The position numbers and the translations under genes are program-made. Positions 1 through 8,082 of a stretch of DNA of 64,000 nt are shown here, in pieces. Origin of the DNA: Nocardiaceae bacterium (GTDB lineage Bacteria; Actinomycetota; Actinomycetes; Mycobacteriales; Mycobacteriaceae); contig JAJFUQ010000208.1 of assembly GCA_021372355.1 (NCBI GenBank), positions 88,284-152,283 on the forward strand, read 5' to 3'. The notes beneath the pieces were generated by a model. That model was not told where the DNA came from. It did not search any database and was given only the letters and a program-made list of their open reading frames with translations. Within the stretch, counting starts at the first letter, position 1; each line of letters starts with the position of its first letter.

Positions 1-1050
1 ACGAGCGATCGCCGTCTCCACCGCGTGGGTGTCGTCTCCGCCGCCCGGAAGTGTCGCCAGAAGCTCCTCGCGAGCCACCACTCGACCGGGGTGACGTGAC
101 AGCGCACGCATGAGCGACATCGCGGCCGGCGGGAGGTTCTTCACCTCCGAATCGACGACGACGCAGCCTCCGCGGACACTGAGCGTGTGCCCGGCGGCCC
201 GAATCCGGTTCGCCCGGCGGGGCAGCTCCTCGGCGACGTGTCGAGCGAGCGCACCGAGGCGCGATCGCTGCGGAGCCGTGGTGTGAACGCTCAGCTCGTC
301 GAGCGGAGCCGACGTGATCGGTCCGACGACGGCGGCGAGAACCCGCGTACGGAGCGCGTACAGCAGCGGCTCGATGAGACCGAGTTCCTTGGCCCGCGTC
401 AGGATCGATGCGACGGCCGGAGCGCTCGTGAACGTGACGCAGTCGAGGGCGCCGGTCACGATCATCTCGATCATGCGGTCGATCTGCGTCAGGTCCTGCG
501 GCGGTACCCAGCGGTACACCGGAACCGGGATGACGATGGCGCCGGCCTCCCGGAGAACCTCGCAGACGTCAGCCTGCGGCTCCCATTCGGTCGTCGCACC
601 ATGCAGCTGCACCGCGATTCGCACACCTTCGACGCCCTCTTCGAGGAGCCGGTCGAGCACCTCGGCCGACGACTCCGAGGCCGGGGACCATTCTTCGCGC
701 AGGTCAGCTGCGCGAATCGCGCCCATGACCTTGGGGCCGCGGGCGAGCAGTCGCGCCGATCCCATGACCTCTTTGAGCTCCTCGGCGAGGCCCCATCCCT
801 CGGCCGCCTCCATCCAGCCGCGGAAACCGATACCGGTGGTACCGACGACGACCTTGGGCGGGTTGACGATGATCTCGCGGGTGACGCGCTCGAGTTCGGT
901 GTCGTCGGAGAGCGGAATGATCCGGATTGCCGGAGCATTCACCACCGTCGCGCCACGGCGAGTCAGCAACGTGCCGAATTCCTCGGCACGTCGCGCTGCC
1001 GTCACACCGATGGTGAATCCCGCCAGCGGTGTGGTGTCTTCCTCGGTCAC
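1..1050 (-). CDS. nnaR: HemD-like nitrate/nitrite regulator NnaR (3' end outside window)
   Basis: 350 codons are visible and the reading frame stays open to base 1, so the C-terminus is missing. The first ~260 residues have a uroporphyrinogen-III synthase (HemD) fold. The remainder (VRGGCVVVDSEVKNLPPAAMS region) is a winged-helix DNA-binding domain of the OmpR type. This is the architecture of NnaR of Streptomyces and of Rv0260c, which works with GlnR to activate nitrite reductase and nitrate transport genes. The GTG start overlaps the nirD stop as GTGA, so it is translationally coupled to nirBD. There is no ATG near the start. Whether the HemD half keeps enzyme activity or senses a tetrapyrrole precursor cannot be told from sequence. 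Confidence 0.85.
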   Translation of the reverse strand, partial: MTEEDTTPLAGFTIGVTAARRAEEFGTLLTRRGATVVNAPAIRIIPLSDDTELERVTREIIVNPPKVVVGTTGIGFRGWMEAAEGWGLAEELKEVMGSARLLARGPKVMGAIRAADLREEWSPASESSAEVLDRLLEEGVEGVRIAVQLHGATTEWEPQADVCEVLREAGAIVIPVPVYRWVPPQDLTQIDRMIEMIVTGALDCVTFTSAPAVASILTRAKELGLIEPLLYALRTRVLAAVVGPITSAPLDELSVHTTAPQRSRLGALARHVAEELPRRANRIRAAGHTLSVRGGCVVVDSEVKNLPPAAMSLMRALSRHPGRVVAREELLATLPGGGDDTHAVETAIAR

Positions 1051-1457
1051 GCCGTGCTGCTTTCGCGCGTTCGCATCATTGAAGCCACTTCCACCATGCC
1101 ATTGACGACGCGAACGTCGTACACCGGCAGGGACTTGGTGTCGTCGTCGAGGCAGCGGCCGTCGATGAGCGAGAAGACTTGCTTCAGCAGCGGCGAGGCG
1201 ACGGTCGGCTCGCCCTTGCGGTCACCGACGAGGCCACGCGACATCACTGCCGCCCGACCGAACGGGTCGATGTTGCCGACCGCGTAGAGCCGGTCGCCCG
1301 GCAGGCGGAACAGCGCAGCCTGCTTGCCGCCCGGCAGCAGCACGGCGACGCCGCGGTTCGGGATGAGGAAATCGAGCGCGCACGCCTTGATCCAAGCGCT
1401 ATCCATCGGAACACTCCCGGTCGTTTCGACAGTGGTCATCTGAACTGAGGTGGTCAT
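1047..1457 (-). CDS. nirD: Nitrite reductase (NADH) small subunit NirD
   Basis: This 136-residue protein has the Rieske-like fold of NirD, the small partner of the assimilatory NADH-nitrite reductase that makes ammonium in the cytoplasm. The usual NirD features are visible: an early A-W-I-K-A-C-A-L stretch, then YAVGNIDPFGRA and the SPLLKQVFSLIDGRCLDD region. The Cys-His pairs that hold a Rieske cluster are absent, as expected for NirD. Its ATG overlaps the nirB stop by one base (TAATG) and its stop overlaps the nnaR start, so nirB, nirD and nnaR form one coupled operon. A longer in-frame extension exists upstream, but it lies inside nirB and is not needed. Confidence 0.93.
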   Translation of the reverse strand: MTTSVQMTTVETTGSVPMDSAWIKACALDFLIPNRGVAVLLPGGKQAALFRLPGDRLYAVGNIDPFGRAAVMSRGLVGDRKGEPTVASPLLKQVFSLIDGRCLDDDTKSLPVYDVRVVNGMVEVASMMRTRESSTA

Positions 1458-3970
1458 TACTGCCCCCATCCGGCTGGCTGAATTTCTGGCATTCCGAGAA
1501 GAACTGGCACCTTGCGCGGTCCCGAAGCGTCGAATCCGACGGTCGGGTCGTGCTCGGTCGGTGCGTTGACGAACGAAACGAAGCGAGCGAGCTTGTCCGG
1601 GTCGTTGACGACGTCGGCCCACTCGTCGGTGTAGCTGTCGACGTGGATGGCCATGGCCTTGTCGAGGTCGCCGGCGATCCCCAGGCTGTCGTCGATGACG
1701 ACCTCCTTGATGTGATCGAGGCCGACGCTCTCCTGCCATGGCGCGGTGCGCTGCAGGCGGTCCGCGGTGCGGATGTAGAACATCAGGTAGCGGTCGATGT
1801 ACTTGATGAGCGTCTCGTCATCGAGGTCGGTGGCGAGCAGTTCGGCGTGCTTCGGCGACTGTCCACCGTTTCCACCGACGTACAGGCCCCAACCGCGCTC
1901 GGTGGCGATGACACCGACATCCTTGCCACGCGCCTCGGCGCACTCACGTGCACAACCCGACACCGCGAGCTTGAGCTTGTGCGGCGAACGCAGACCCTTG
2001 TAGCGGTTCTCCAGGAGGACGGCCATGCCGACCGAGTCCTGGACGCCGTAGCGGCACCACGTCTGGCCGACGCAGCTCTTGACCGTACGAAGCGACTTTC
2101 CGTAAGCGTGGCCCGACTCCATGCCGGCGTCGATGAGGCGCTTCCAGATGAGCGGGAGCTCCTCGACGCGGGCACCGAAGAGGTCGATGCGCTGACCGCC
2201 GGTGACCTTGACGTACAGATCGAAGTCCTTAGCGATCTGGCCGATGACGATCAACTGCTCGGCGGTGACTTCACCACCGGGCATACGCGGAACGACCGAG
2301 TAGGTGCCGTTCTTCTGTAGGTTCGCCAGGAAGTGGTCGTTGGTGTCCTGCAGCGAGGCCTGCTCGCCGTCGAGAACGCTCTGCTTGGTGTCCTTGAGCG
2401 ACGCGAAGATCGACGCTGCGGTCGGCTTGCACAGGTCGCAACCCGTGCCGGTGCCATGCTGCGCGATGAGTTCGGAGAAGGTGCGGATGCCCGTGACCTG
2501 GATGATCTCGAACAGTTCGGCACGCGACTGCGTGAAGTGCTCACAGAGCGACTTGGAGATCTCGACACCGGACTGGGCGAGGATCTTCTTCACGAGCGGC
2601 AGGCAGCCACCGCACGACGTGCCGGCCTTGCTGCACTTCTTGACCTCGGCGAGGTCGGTGACGCCGTCGTGGATGACCTCGCAGATCGCACCCTTGGTGA
2701 CGTTGTTGCAGGTACACACGACTGCGCTGTCCGGCATCGCGTCGGCCCCCAGCTCGGCACCTGCCGGGCTGATGAGTGCGGCCGGGTCTGCCGGCAGCGG
2801 ACCGCCGACGAGCGGACGCAGGGACGCGTACAGGCTCGCGTCGCCGACGAAGATGCCGCCGAGCAGCGTCTTCGCGTCGTCGGACACGACGAGCTTGGCG
2901 TAGGTGCCCTTGGCCGCGTCCATGAGGACGACCTCGAGGGCATTCTCGCTGTGCGCGTGGGCGTCACCGAAGCTGGCGACGTCGACACCGAGCAGCTTGA
3001 GCTTGGTCGACAGGTCAGCACCCGGGAACTCGGCTTCGCCGCCGAGCAGGCGATCGGCGATGACCTCAGCCTGCGCGTATCCGGGAGCGACGAGTCCGTA
3101 GCAGACTCCCTCGACCGCGGCGACCTCACCGACGGCGTAGATCGCCGGGTCGGAGGTGATCATCGACAGGTCGGTGATGACACCGCCACGCGGGCCGACC
3201 TCGAGGCCAGCCTCACGGGCGATCTTGTCCTGCGGGCGGATACCGGCAGACCAGACGAGCAGCGCAGCGTCGATCGTGCTGCCGTCCGACAGCTCGACGA
3301 TCAGGCCCCCCGGGCCTTCCTTGATCGCCGCGGTGGAAACGCCAGTGTGCACGTTGACGCCGAGGTCGCTGATGAGCTTCTTGAGGACAGCGCCACCACC
3401 CTCGTCGACCTGAATCGGCATCAGGCGCGGAGCGAGCTCGATGACGTGCGGCTCCATGCCCATGAGCTTGAGCGCGTTCGCGGCTTCGAGGCCGAGAAGA
3501 CCGCCACCGACGACGACACCGGTCGCGCCTGGGCCGGCCGCCTCAGCGGTGGCGCGGATGCCGTCGAGGTCCGCGAGCGTGCGGTAGACGAAGCACTTGT
3601 CGAGATCGTGGCCCGGAGCGGGCGGAACGAACGGGTACGAGCCCGTTGCCAGGACGACCGTGTCGTAGGCCAGGACCTCACCGGTGTTGGTGGTGACCGT
3701 CTTGGCTTCGCGGTCGATCGAATCGGCGCGGACGCCGAGACGGAGCTCGACTGCCTCGTCACCGTCGTAGGTGTTGCCGGCGAGCGCGAGTTCCTTGTGG
3801 TCCCAGGTGCCGACGTAAGACGACAGACCGACACGGTCGTATGCGGGCAGTGGCTCTTCGCAGAGGACCGTGATGCGCCACTGGCCGGCCTCATCGCGGG
3901 CCCGCATGGCCTCGACGAATCGGTGTCCGACCATGCCATGTCCGATGACAATGGCAGTTTTCGGGCTCAT
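1457..3970 (-). CDS. nirB: Nitrite reductase (NADH) large subunit NirB
   Basis: This 837-residue enzyme is full length for the family. The N-terminus is an FAD/NADH-binding pyridine nucleotide disulfide oxidoreductase domain (GHGMVGHRFVEAM). Around residues 418-457 is a BFD-like [2Fe-2S] domain with the pattern C-x-C...C-x6-C-x2-C. The C-terminal siroheme/[4Fe-4S] domain carries CVGQTWC (about 633-639) and CAREC (about 670-674), the four cysteines that bind the coupled cluster. It reduces nitrite to ammonium with NADH in assimilation. A strong ribosome binding site (AAGGAG) lies just before the ATG. It is separated by 175 bases from narK upstream, which is on the same strand, and nirD follows directly. 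Confidence 0.97.
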   Translation of the reverse strand: MSPKTAIVIGHGMVGHRFVEAMRARDEAGQWRITVLCEEPLPAYDRVGLSSYVGTWDHKELALAGNTYDGDEAVELRLGVRADSIDREAKTVTTNTGEVLAYDTVVLATGSYPFVPPAPGHDLDKCFVYRTLADLDGIRATAEAAGPGATGVVVGGGLLGLEAANALKLMGMEPHVIELAPRLMPIQVDEGGGAVLKKLISDLGVNVHTGVSTAAIKEGPGGLIVELSDGSTIDAALLVWSAGIRPQDKIAREAGLEVGPRGGVITDLSMITSDPAIYAVGEVAAVEGVCYGLVAPGYAQAEVIADRLLGGEAEFPGADLSTKLKLLGVDVASFGDAHAHSENALEVVLMDAAKGTYAKLVVSDDAKTLLGGIFVGDASLYASLRPLVGGPLPADPAALISPAGAELGADAMPDSAVVCTCNNVTKGAICEVIHDGVTDLAEVKKCSKAGTSCGGCLPLVKKILAQSGVEISKSLCEHFTQSRAELFEIIQVTGIRTFSELIAQHGTGTGCDLCKPTAASIFASLKDTKQSVLDGEQASLQDTNDHFLANLQKNGTYSVVPRMPGGEVTAEQLIVIGQIAKDFDLYVKVTGGQRIDLFGARVEELPLIWKRLIDAGMESGHAYGKSLRTVKSCVGQTWCRYGVQDSVGMAVLLENRYKGLRSPHKLKLAVSGCARECAEARGKDVGVIATERGWGLYVGGNGGQSPKHAELLATDLDDETLIKYIDRYLMFYIRTADRLQRTAPWQESVGLDHIKEVVIDDSLGIAGDLDKAMAIHVDSYTDEWADVVNDPDKLARFVSFVNAPTEHDPTVGFDASGPRKVPVLLGMPEIQPAGWGQ

Positions 3971-4145
3971 GGTGCTCCTTACTCCTGATCCTGCGGAGGG
4001 TGTCCCTTGTTGGGACGTTCTCCGTTTTCGGATGCCGGCGACTTGACTCCCGTGGGCTGCACGCGGTCAAACCGTGGTCCGGCTGTTGTTCTCAAGACTG
4101 CTTGTCGGTTGTTGCGCCTGTGTTTCCGAGCGTTGTCCGTGGCGT

Positions 4146-5576
4146 TTAAAAAGCGCCTGCGACGGCCAATTTCGCGCCAAATGGCGTGCGATGGACCACA
4201 CCGACCGGCTTCGGGTCCGCACGGCGGATGAAGAACCACCATGTGACGACGGCACAGATCACGTAGAACGTGAGGAACACATAGAAGGCATGGGTGCCCG
4301 AGTGTGCCGGCCCGGTGTAGGACTGCCGAAGGGTCATGTTGATCAGCACGCCACCGAGCGATCCGATCGCACCCGCGAAGCCGAGCATCGCACCTGCGAC
4401 CGACCGCGACCACATGGCTTTTTCGGCCACCGAAAGTCCCTCGAGTTCGTGCGACTTGGTCTCGAAAACGACGGGGATCATCTTGTACGTCGACCCGTTG
4501 CCGATTCCGGCGAGCATGAACAGGATCAAGAATCCGACGATGTAGGTCGTCATCTGGCCGGGTGTGGAAGCGCCGGGCTGTCCGTCGTCAGCGTGACTGG
4601 TGAACGCAAGCAGGCCACCCGCGGCGAACATGCCCAGGAAGACCGCGAAGGTCACCCTGCCGCCGCCGACGCGGTCGGCGAACTTGCCGCCGATCGGACG
4701 GAACAGCGCACCGAGCAATGGCCCGAGCCACGCGATCTGTGCGGCATGCAGCGCAGCCTGCGCGGCGGTTTCGCCGGCGGCCTTGTAGTTGAGCTGCATG
4801 ATCTGGCCGAACGCAAAGCTGAAGCCGATGAACGACCCGAAGGAACCGATGTAGAGGAGGCTCAGGATCCACGAGTGCTTGAACCGCAGCGCTTCGAGCA
4901 TGCGCTTGAGGCTCGCGTGCTGGCCGGAGATGTTGTCCATCATCACCGCGGCGCACACCGCCGCAGCCGCGATCAGCACGAGATAGATCGAGCACACGAT
5001 TTCCGGGCGCCGATTACCGACCGTCGCGATGACGAAGAGGCTGAGCAACTGGATGACGGTGACGCCGAGGTTTCCACCGCCGGCGTTGAGGCCGAGCGCA
5101 AGCCCCTTGAGCCGCTGCGGATAGAAGAGGTTGATGTTCGCCATCGACGACGCGAAGTTGCCGCCGCCAACGCCCGCCACCGCAGCCACGAGGAGGTAGG
5201 TCCCGTACGACGCGGGGTGAAGCATGAAATACGTCGTCAGTATCGCGGGGATGAACAACAGCAATGCGGAGACGATCGTGAAGTTGCGGCCCCCGAACGC
5301 CGCCGGCGCGATGCTGTACGGAATGCGAAGGCTCGCACCGACGAGGATCGGGACGGCCATGAGGATGAACTTGTCACCCGCATTGATGCCGTAGACCTCT
5401 TCGGGCATGAAGAGGACCATCACCGACCAGATCGACCACACCGAGAAGCCGATGTGCTCGGCGAAGATCGAGGCGATCAGGTTGCGACGAGCAACCTTCT
5501 TGTTGCCGGCCTCCCAAGCTTCGCTGTCTTCTGGATCCCAGTGGTCGATCCATCGCGAACGCAACAGTGCGTGCAC
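4146..5576 (-). CDS. narK: NarK-family nitrate/nitrite transporter (first copy)
   Basis: This 476-residue major facilitator superfamily protein has about 12 hydrophobic segments. The nitrate signature glycine-rich stretches are present (AGVGGGNFASSMANINLFYP and NAGGGNLGVTV), as is the conserved N-terminus W-DPED-W...KKVARRNL. It imports nitrate or exports nitrite across the cytoplasmic membrane and probably feeds nirBD downstream on the same strand. The start is a GTG preceded by GGGAGG four bases upstream; no better start is visible. The gene is divergent from a second narK at 6166 and is diverged from it in sequence, so this is an old duplication rather than a recent one. NasA-type uptake is the likely role; the transport direction is inference. 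Confidence 0.93.
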   Translation of the reverse strand: MHALLRSRWIDHWDPEDSEAWEAGNKKVARRNLIASIFAEHIGFSVWSIWSVMVLFMPEEVYGINAGDKFILMAVPILVGASLRIPYSIAPAAFGGRNFTIVSALLLFIPAILTTYFMLHPASYGTYLLVAAVAGVGGGNFASSMANINLFYPQRLKGLALGLNAGGGNLGVTVIQLLSLFVIATVGNRRPEIVCSIYLVLIAAAAVCAAVMMDNISGQHASLKRMLEALRFKHSWILSLLYIGSFGSFIGFSFAFGQIMQLNYKAAGETAAQAALHAAQIAWLGPLLGALFRPIGGKFADRVGGGRVTFAVFLGMFAAGGLLAFTSHADDGQPGASTPGQMTTYIVGFLILFMLAGIGNGSTYKMIPVVFETKSHELEGLSVAEKAMWSRSVAGAMLGFAGAIGSLGGVLINMTLRQSYTGPAHSGTHAFYVFLTFYVICAVVTWWFFIRRADPKPVGVVHRTPFGAKLAVAGAF

Positions 5577-6165
5577 TCTGCCTCCCCGTCGAAGTGGTGA
5601 GACTTCACGTTAGGAAGCGAGTGTTGCCACCGTGGTGACAGCACATGACCCGCACGTCACTAGCTCCTCACCGGCCCGTGGATTTGGCGGTGAGGCGCGG
5701 CAGGCTATTCAGTTCCGCGCGAACGCGTAAGAGCAATTTATCGGGCGTGTGTTGCGCTGATCTTTCGCAATGTGAAGCACAGATGACAATGCTTTCCGCA
5801 TGTGGCACGACCAATTGTGCGGAGTTAATGTCGAAATCGGAGCACCTCGACGACCGCCAGCCACAGGCTTCTGACCTGCGGTTTTGTTCGTATGTTTCGG
5901 CTGCGTTGCCCGCTTGTTGCGTCACCTATTTGACCGAAACGGCGCCCGGCAATCGCAGCTTTCCGGCCTGACCTGCACTTATCCGGAGGGAGTCGCAAAG
6001 ACTTCTCACAATGCCGGGAGCGGGATCGTGAGAAGGTGTTGCTCAATGCGTCATTGGCTGGCACGGGCAGGTAACAACCGCTCCGTAATGTCTCCTCCAG
6101 ATCGAGTGAGTTCGCGAAAAACACTTACTAAAGCGAGCTCCTCCCTCACGAAGAGAGGACAGACG
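5577..6165. promoter_or_regulatory. 589-base divergent regulatory region between two narK genes
   Basis: There is no convincing coding capacity here; the short frames lack homology features and conflict with each other. The region is long for this compact genome and must hold promoters for both narK genes. Visible elements are an 8+8 inverted repeat at 6002-6035, GTCAC at 5921 followed ten bases later by GAAAC at 5936, GTAAC at 6071, and GTGA-n4-TCAC at 5599-5610. GTnAC and GAAAC are the building blocks of GlnR sites, but their spacing here is not the canonical six bases, so I do not call a GlnR box. The plus-strand gene has a purine-rich ribosome binding site (AGAGGAC) at 6154-6160. Confidence 0.6.
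6002..6035. repeat. Inverted repeat CTTCTCAC-n18-GTGAGAAG upstream of narK
   Basis: Two perfect 8-base arms (6002-6009 and 6028-6035) have centres 26 bases apart, roughly two and a half helical turns. The repeat lies about 130 bases upstream of the second narK start. It could be an operator for a dimeric nitrate regulator such as NnaR or GlnR, or a stem-loop in a long leader. Nothing in the sequence decides between these. Confidence 0.45.
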
Positions 6166-7656
6166 ATGACTGCAACCATCGACAGCACGCCTGCCAAGGC
6201 GGCGTTCGAATACGAGCGCAAGGGCCGCTGGATTGAAGACTGGCACCCCGAGAACGACGAGTTCTGGGAGAACGGCGGAAAGAAAACCGCCAACAAGAAC
6301 CTGATCTTCTCTGTGTGGGCCGAGCACCTGGGCTTCTGCGTGTGGGTCATCTGGGCGGTCTTCGTGACGCAGATGGGCAACGCCGGATTTGCTTTCCTCG
6401 CCGGCCTCGGAAAGGACGCCCACCCGAACCACTTGGCGGCCGTCAGCAACGCACTGTTGCTGACCTCCATCCCGGTTCTGGTCGGTTCCGCACTGCGTAT
6501 CCCTTACACCTTCGCAATCCCGAAGTTCGGTGGCCGCGCGTTCACGACCTTCAGCGCGACGATGCTGTTGGTCCCGACCCTGGGCCTCGCATACTTCATC
6601 AACGACCCGACCACTCCGATGTGGGTGTTCGTGGTTCTCGCCGGCCTCGCCGGTGTCGGTGGCGGTAACTTCTCGTCGTCGATGGCCAACATCTCGTTCT
6701 TCTTCCCCGAGGGCAAGAAGGGTGCCGCCCTGGGCATCAACGCCGCTGGTGGAAACCTCGGTGTCGCCGTCACGCAGCTGTTCCTGCCGATGATCGTCGT
6801 GCTCGGCACCACGATCGCTGCCAAGGACCCGGCCGGCTACCGCCTCGGCCTGACGATTGCCGCACTGTTCTTCGTGCCGCAGATCCTCATCGCCGCTGCC
6901 TGCGCCTACCGCTTCATGGACAGCCTCACCGCTGCCAAGCCGGACGGAAAGTCGTACAAGGCCGCGCTGACCAGCAAGCACACCGCGATCATGTCGTTCC
7001 TGTACATCGGTACCTTCGGTTCGTTCATCGGCTTCTCGTTCGCGTTCCCGACGCTCATCAAGGCGAACTTCCCCGACCTGGCCAAGGTCGAGCTCATGGT
7101 TCTCGTCGGTAACCTCGCGTTCCTCGGTGCGCTCGTCGGTTCGATGTCACGTCCGTTCGGTGGCTGGCTCGCCGACAAGATCGGTAGCGGCGCGAAGCTC
7201 ACGCTCGGCGTCTTCGTCGGTATGGCCGGTTCAGTCGGACTGATCGTCATGTCGCTCGACGTCAAGAGCTTCCCGATGTTCCTCATCTCGTTCCTGCTGC
7301 TGTTCGTCCTTGCTGGTGCCGGCAACGGTACGACCTACCGCATGATCCCGATGATCTACAGCGCCGAGGCTCGCAAGAAGGCTTCGGAGACCGGTACGGA
7401 CATCAGCGAGGCCATCGCGGGTGCCAAGCGCCAGGCTGGTGCGGCAATCGGTGTCATCGGTGCGGTCGGAGCGTTCGGTGGCTTCATCGTCCAGCAGGCA
7501 CTGCGTATCTCGAACAAGGAGCTCGGCAGCATGGTCCCGGCCTTCTGGACCTACGCGGTCGTCTTCCTGGTCATGGGTGCGGTCACCTGGTTCGTCTACC
7601 TGCGCAGCAGCTTCGCAGTGGACAAGGTCCCGTCGCTCGCTTACGCAAGCGTCTAA
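6166..7656 (+). CDS. narK: NarK-family nitrate/nitrite transporter (second copy)
   Basis: This 496-residue MFS nitrate/nitrite antiporter-type protein shares with the first copy the N-terminal W-HPEND-FW...KKTANKNL motif, the Gly-rich AGVGGGNFSSSMANISFF segment and NAAGGNLGVAV. About 12 membrane segments are visible. I chose the ATG at 6166 because AGAGGAC lies five bases before it and homology to the other copy begins at the same point; an open frame extends much further upstream but has no NarK-like sequence. The gene is followed by a strong intrinsic terminator and so appears monocistronic. The division of labour between the two transporters (import versus nitrite export) is not determined by sequence. 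Confidence 0.93.
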   Translation: MTATIDSTPAKAAFEYERKGRWIEDWHPENDEFWENGGKKTANKNLIFSVWAEHLGFCVWVIWAVFVTQMGNAGFAFLAGLGKDAHPNHLAAVSNALLLTSIPVLVGSALRIPYTFAIPKFGGRAFTTFSATMLLVPTLGLAYFINDPTTPMWVFVVLAGLAGVGGGNFSSSMANISFFFPEGKKGAALGINAAGGNLGVAVTQLFLPMIVVLGTTIAAKDPAGYRLGLTIAALFFVPQILIAAACAYRFMDSLTAAKPDGKSYKAALTSKHTAIMSFLYIGTFGSFIGFSFAFPTLIKANFPDLAKVELMVLVGNLAFLGALVGSMSRPFGGWLADKIGSGAKLTLGVFVGMAGSVGLIVMSLDVKSFPMFLISFLLLFVLAGAGNGTTYRMIPMIYSAEARKKASETGTDISEAIAGAKRQAGAAIGVIGAVGAFGGFIVQQALRISNKELGSMVPAFWTYAVVFLVMGAVTWFVYLRSSFAVDKVPSLAYASV

Positions 7657-7670
7657 TCCCCTCCCCTGCG

Positions 7671-7710
7671 AGAATGGCTCCCAGCTTCGGCTGGGAGCCA
7701 TTCTTCGTTT
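7671..7710 (+). terminator. Intrinsic terminator of the second narK
   Basis: A perfect 15-base stem (7671-7685 with 7690-7704) is closed by a stable TTCG tetraloop and followed by a T-rich stretch (TTCGTTT). It begins 15 bases after the narK stop codon. Confidence 0.93.
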
Positions 7711-7738
7711 GCCGGCTCATCCCGCGCCCTCGGCATTA

Positions 7739-8032
7739 ATGTCGCTTGTTGTGAATGAACGGCCGTTTCTCGCAAGTGGGCTCGTGCTGCAGGCGGTCGG
7801 CATTCTCGGGGCCTGGCAGGCGTGGCCCGGATACGCCGACTGGGCATCGGAGACCGCGGTGATGGTCGTGTTCATCTGCGCCGTCGGCCTGGTCTGGATC
7901 GGCGCTCTGCTGTGCCTGGTCTGGGCGGTTGCCGGCGGAGTTCGCCGAGGGTTGCAGGGCACGGTTGCGACGATCAAGGTGCCAGGACTCACGCCGAAGC
8001 GCCGGCAAGTGTTTCTCAACCGGGAGCCCTGA
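7739..8032 (+). CDS. Small two-span membrane protein, function unknown
   Basis: This 97-residue frame is not recognised. Two hydrophobic helices are visible, at about residues 11-25 and 38-66, followed by a basic C-terminal tail with GLTPKRRQVF. The ATG has no obvious ribosome binding site, so the start and expression are uncertain. It sits alone between the narK terminator and a 12-base inverted repeat that separates it from the convergent monooxygenase gene. The hydrophobic pattern and the clean flanking terminators support a real gene, but no domain can be named. Confidence 0.55.
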   Translation: MSLVVNERPFLASGLVLQAVGILGAWQAWPGYADWASETAVMVVFICAVGLVWIGALLCLVWAVAGGVRRGLQGTVATIKVPGLTPKRRQVFLNREP

Positions 8033-8036
8033 GCGA

Positions 8037-8075
8037 GTGGGCGATTTTCGCTGATCAGGAACCAAAATCGCCCAC
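8037..8075. terminator. 12-base inverted repeat between convergent genes
   Basis: The arms GTGGGCGATTTT (8037-8048) and AAAATCGCCCAC (8064-8075) pair perfectly around a 15-base loop. It lies four bases after the small membrane protein gene and seven bases beyond the stop of the converging monooxygenase, so it can act as a bidirectional terminator. Confidence 0.75.
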
Positions 8076-8082
8076 ACAACTG

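Noticed and set aside
187..1287. A 366-codon plus-strand frame at the window start
   Set aside because: It runs antisense to nnaR and nirD, which have clear domain structure and linked start/stop overlaps.
2333..3988. A 551-codon open frame on the plus strand opposite nirB
   Set aside because: Antisense shadow of nirB with no family features; nirB has all motifs in place.
4122..4137. GAAAC and GACAAC in the nirB leader as a GlnR box
   Set aside because: The spacing is five bases rather than six and the first half lacks the GTnAC pattern; too weak to call.
5884..6165. N-terminal extension of the second NarK from the long open frame
   Set aside because: The extension has no NarK similarity and the ribosome binding site at 6154-6160 marks the internal ATG.
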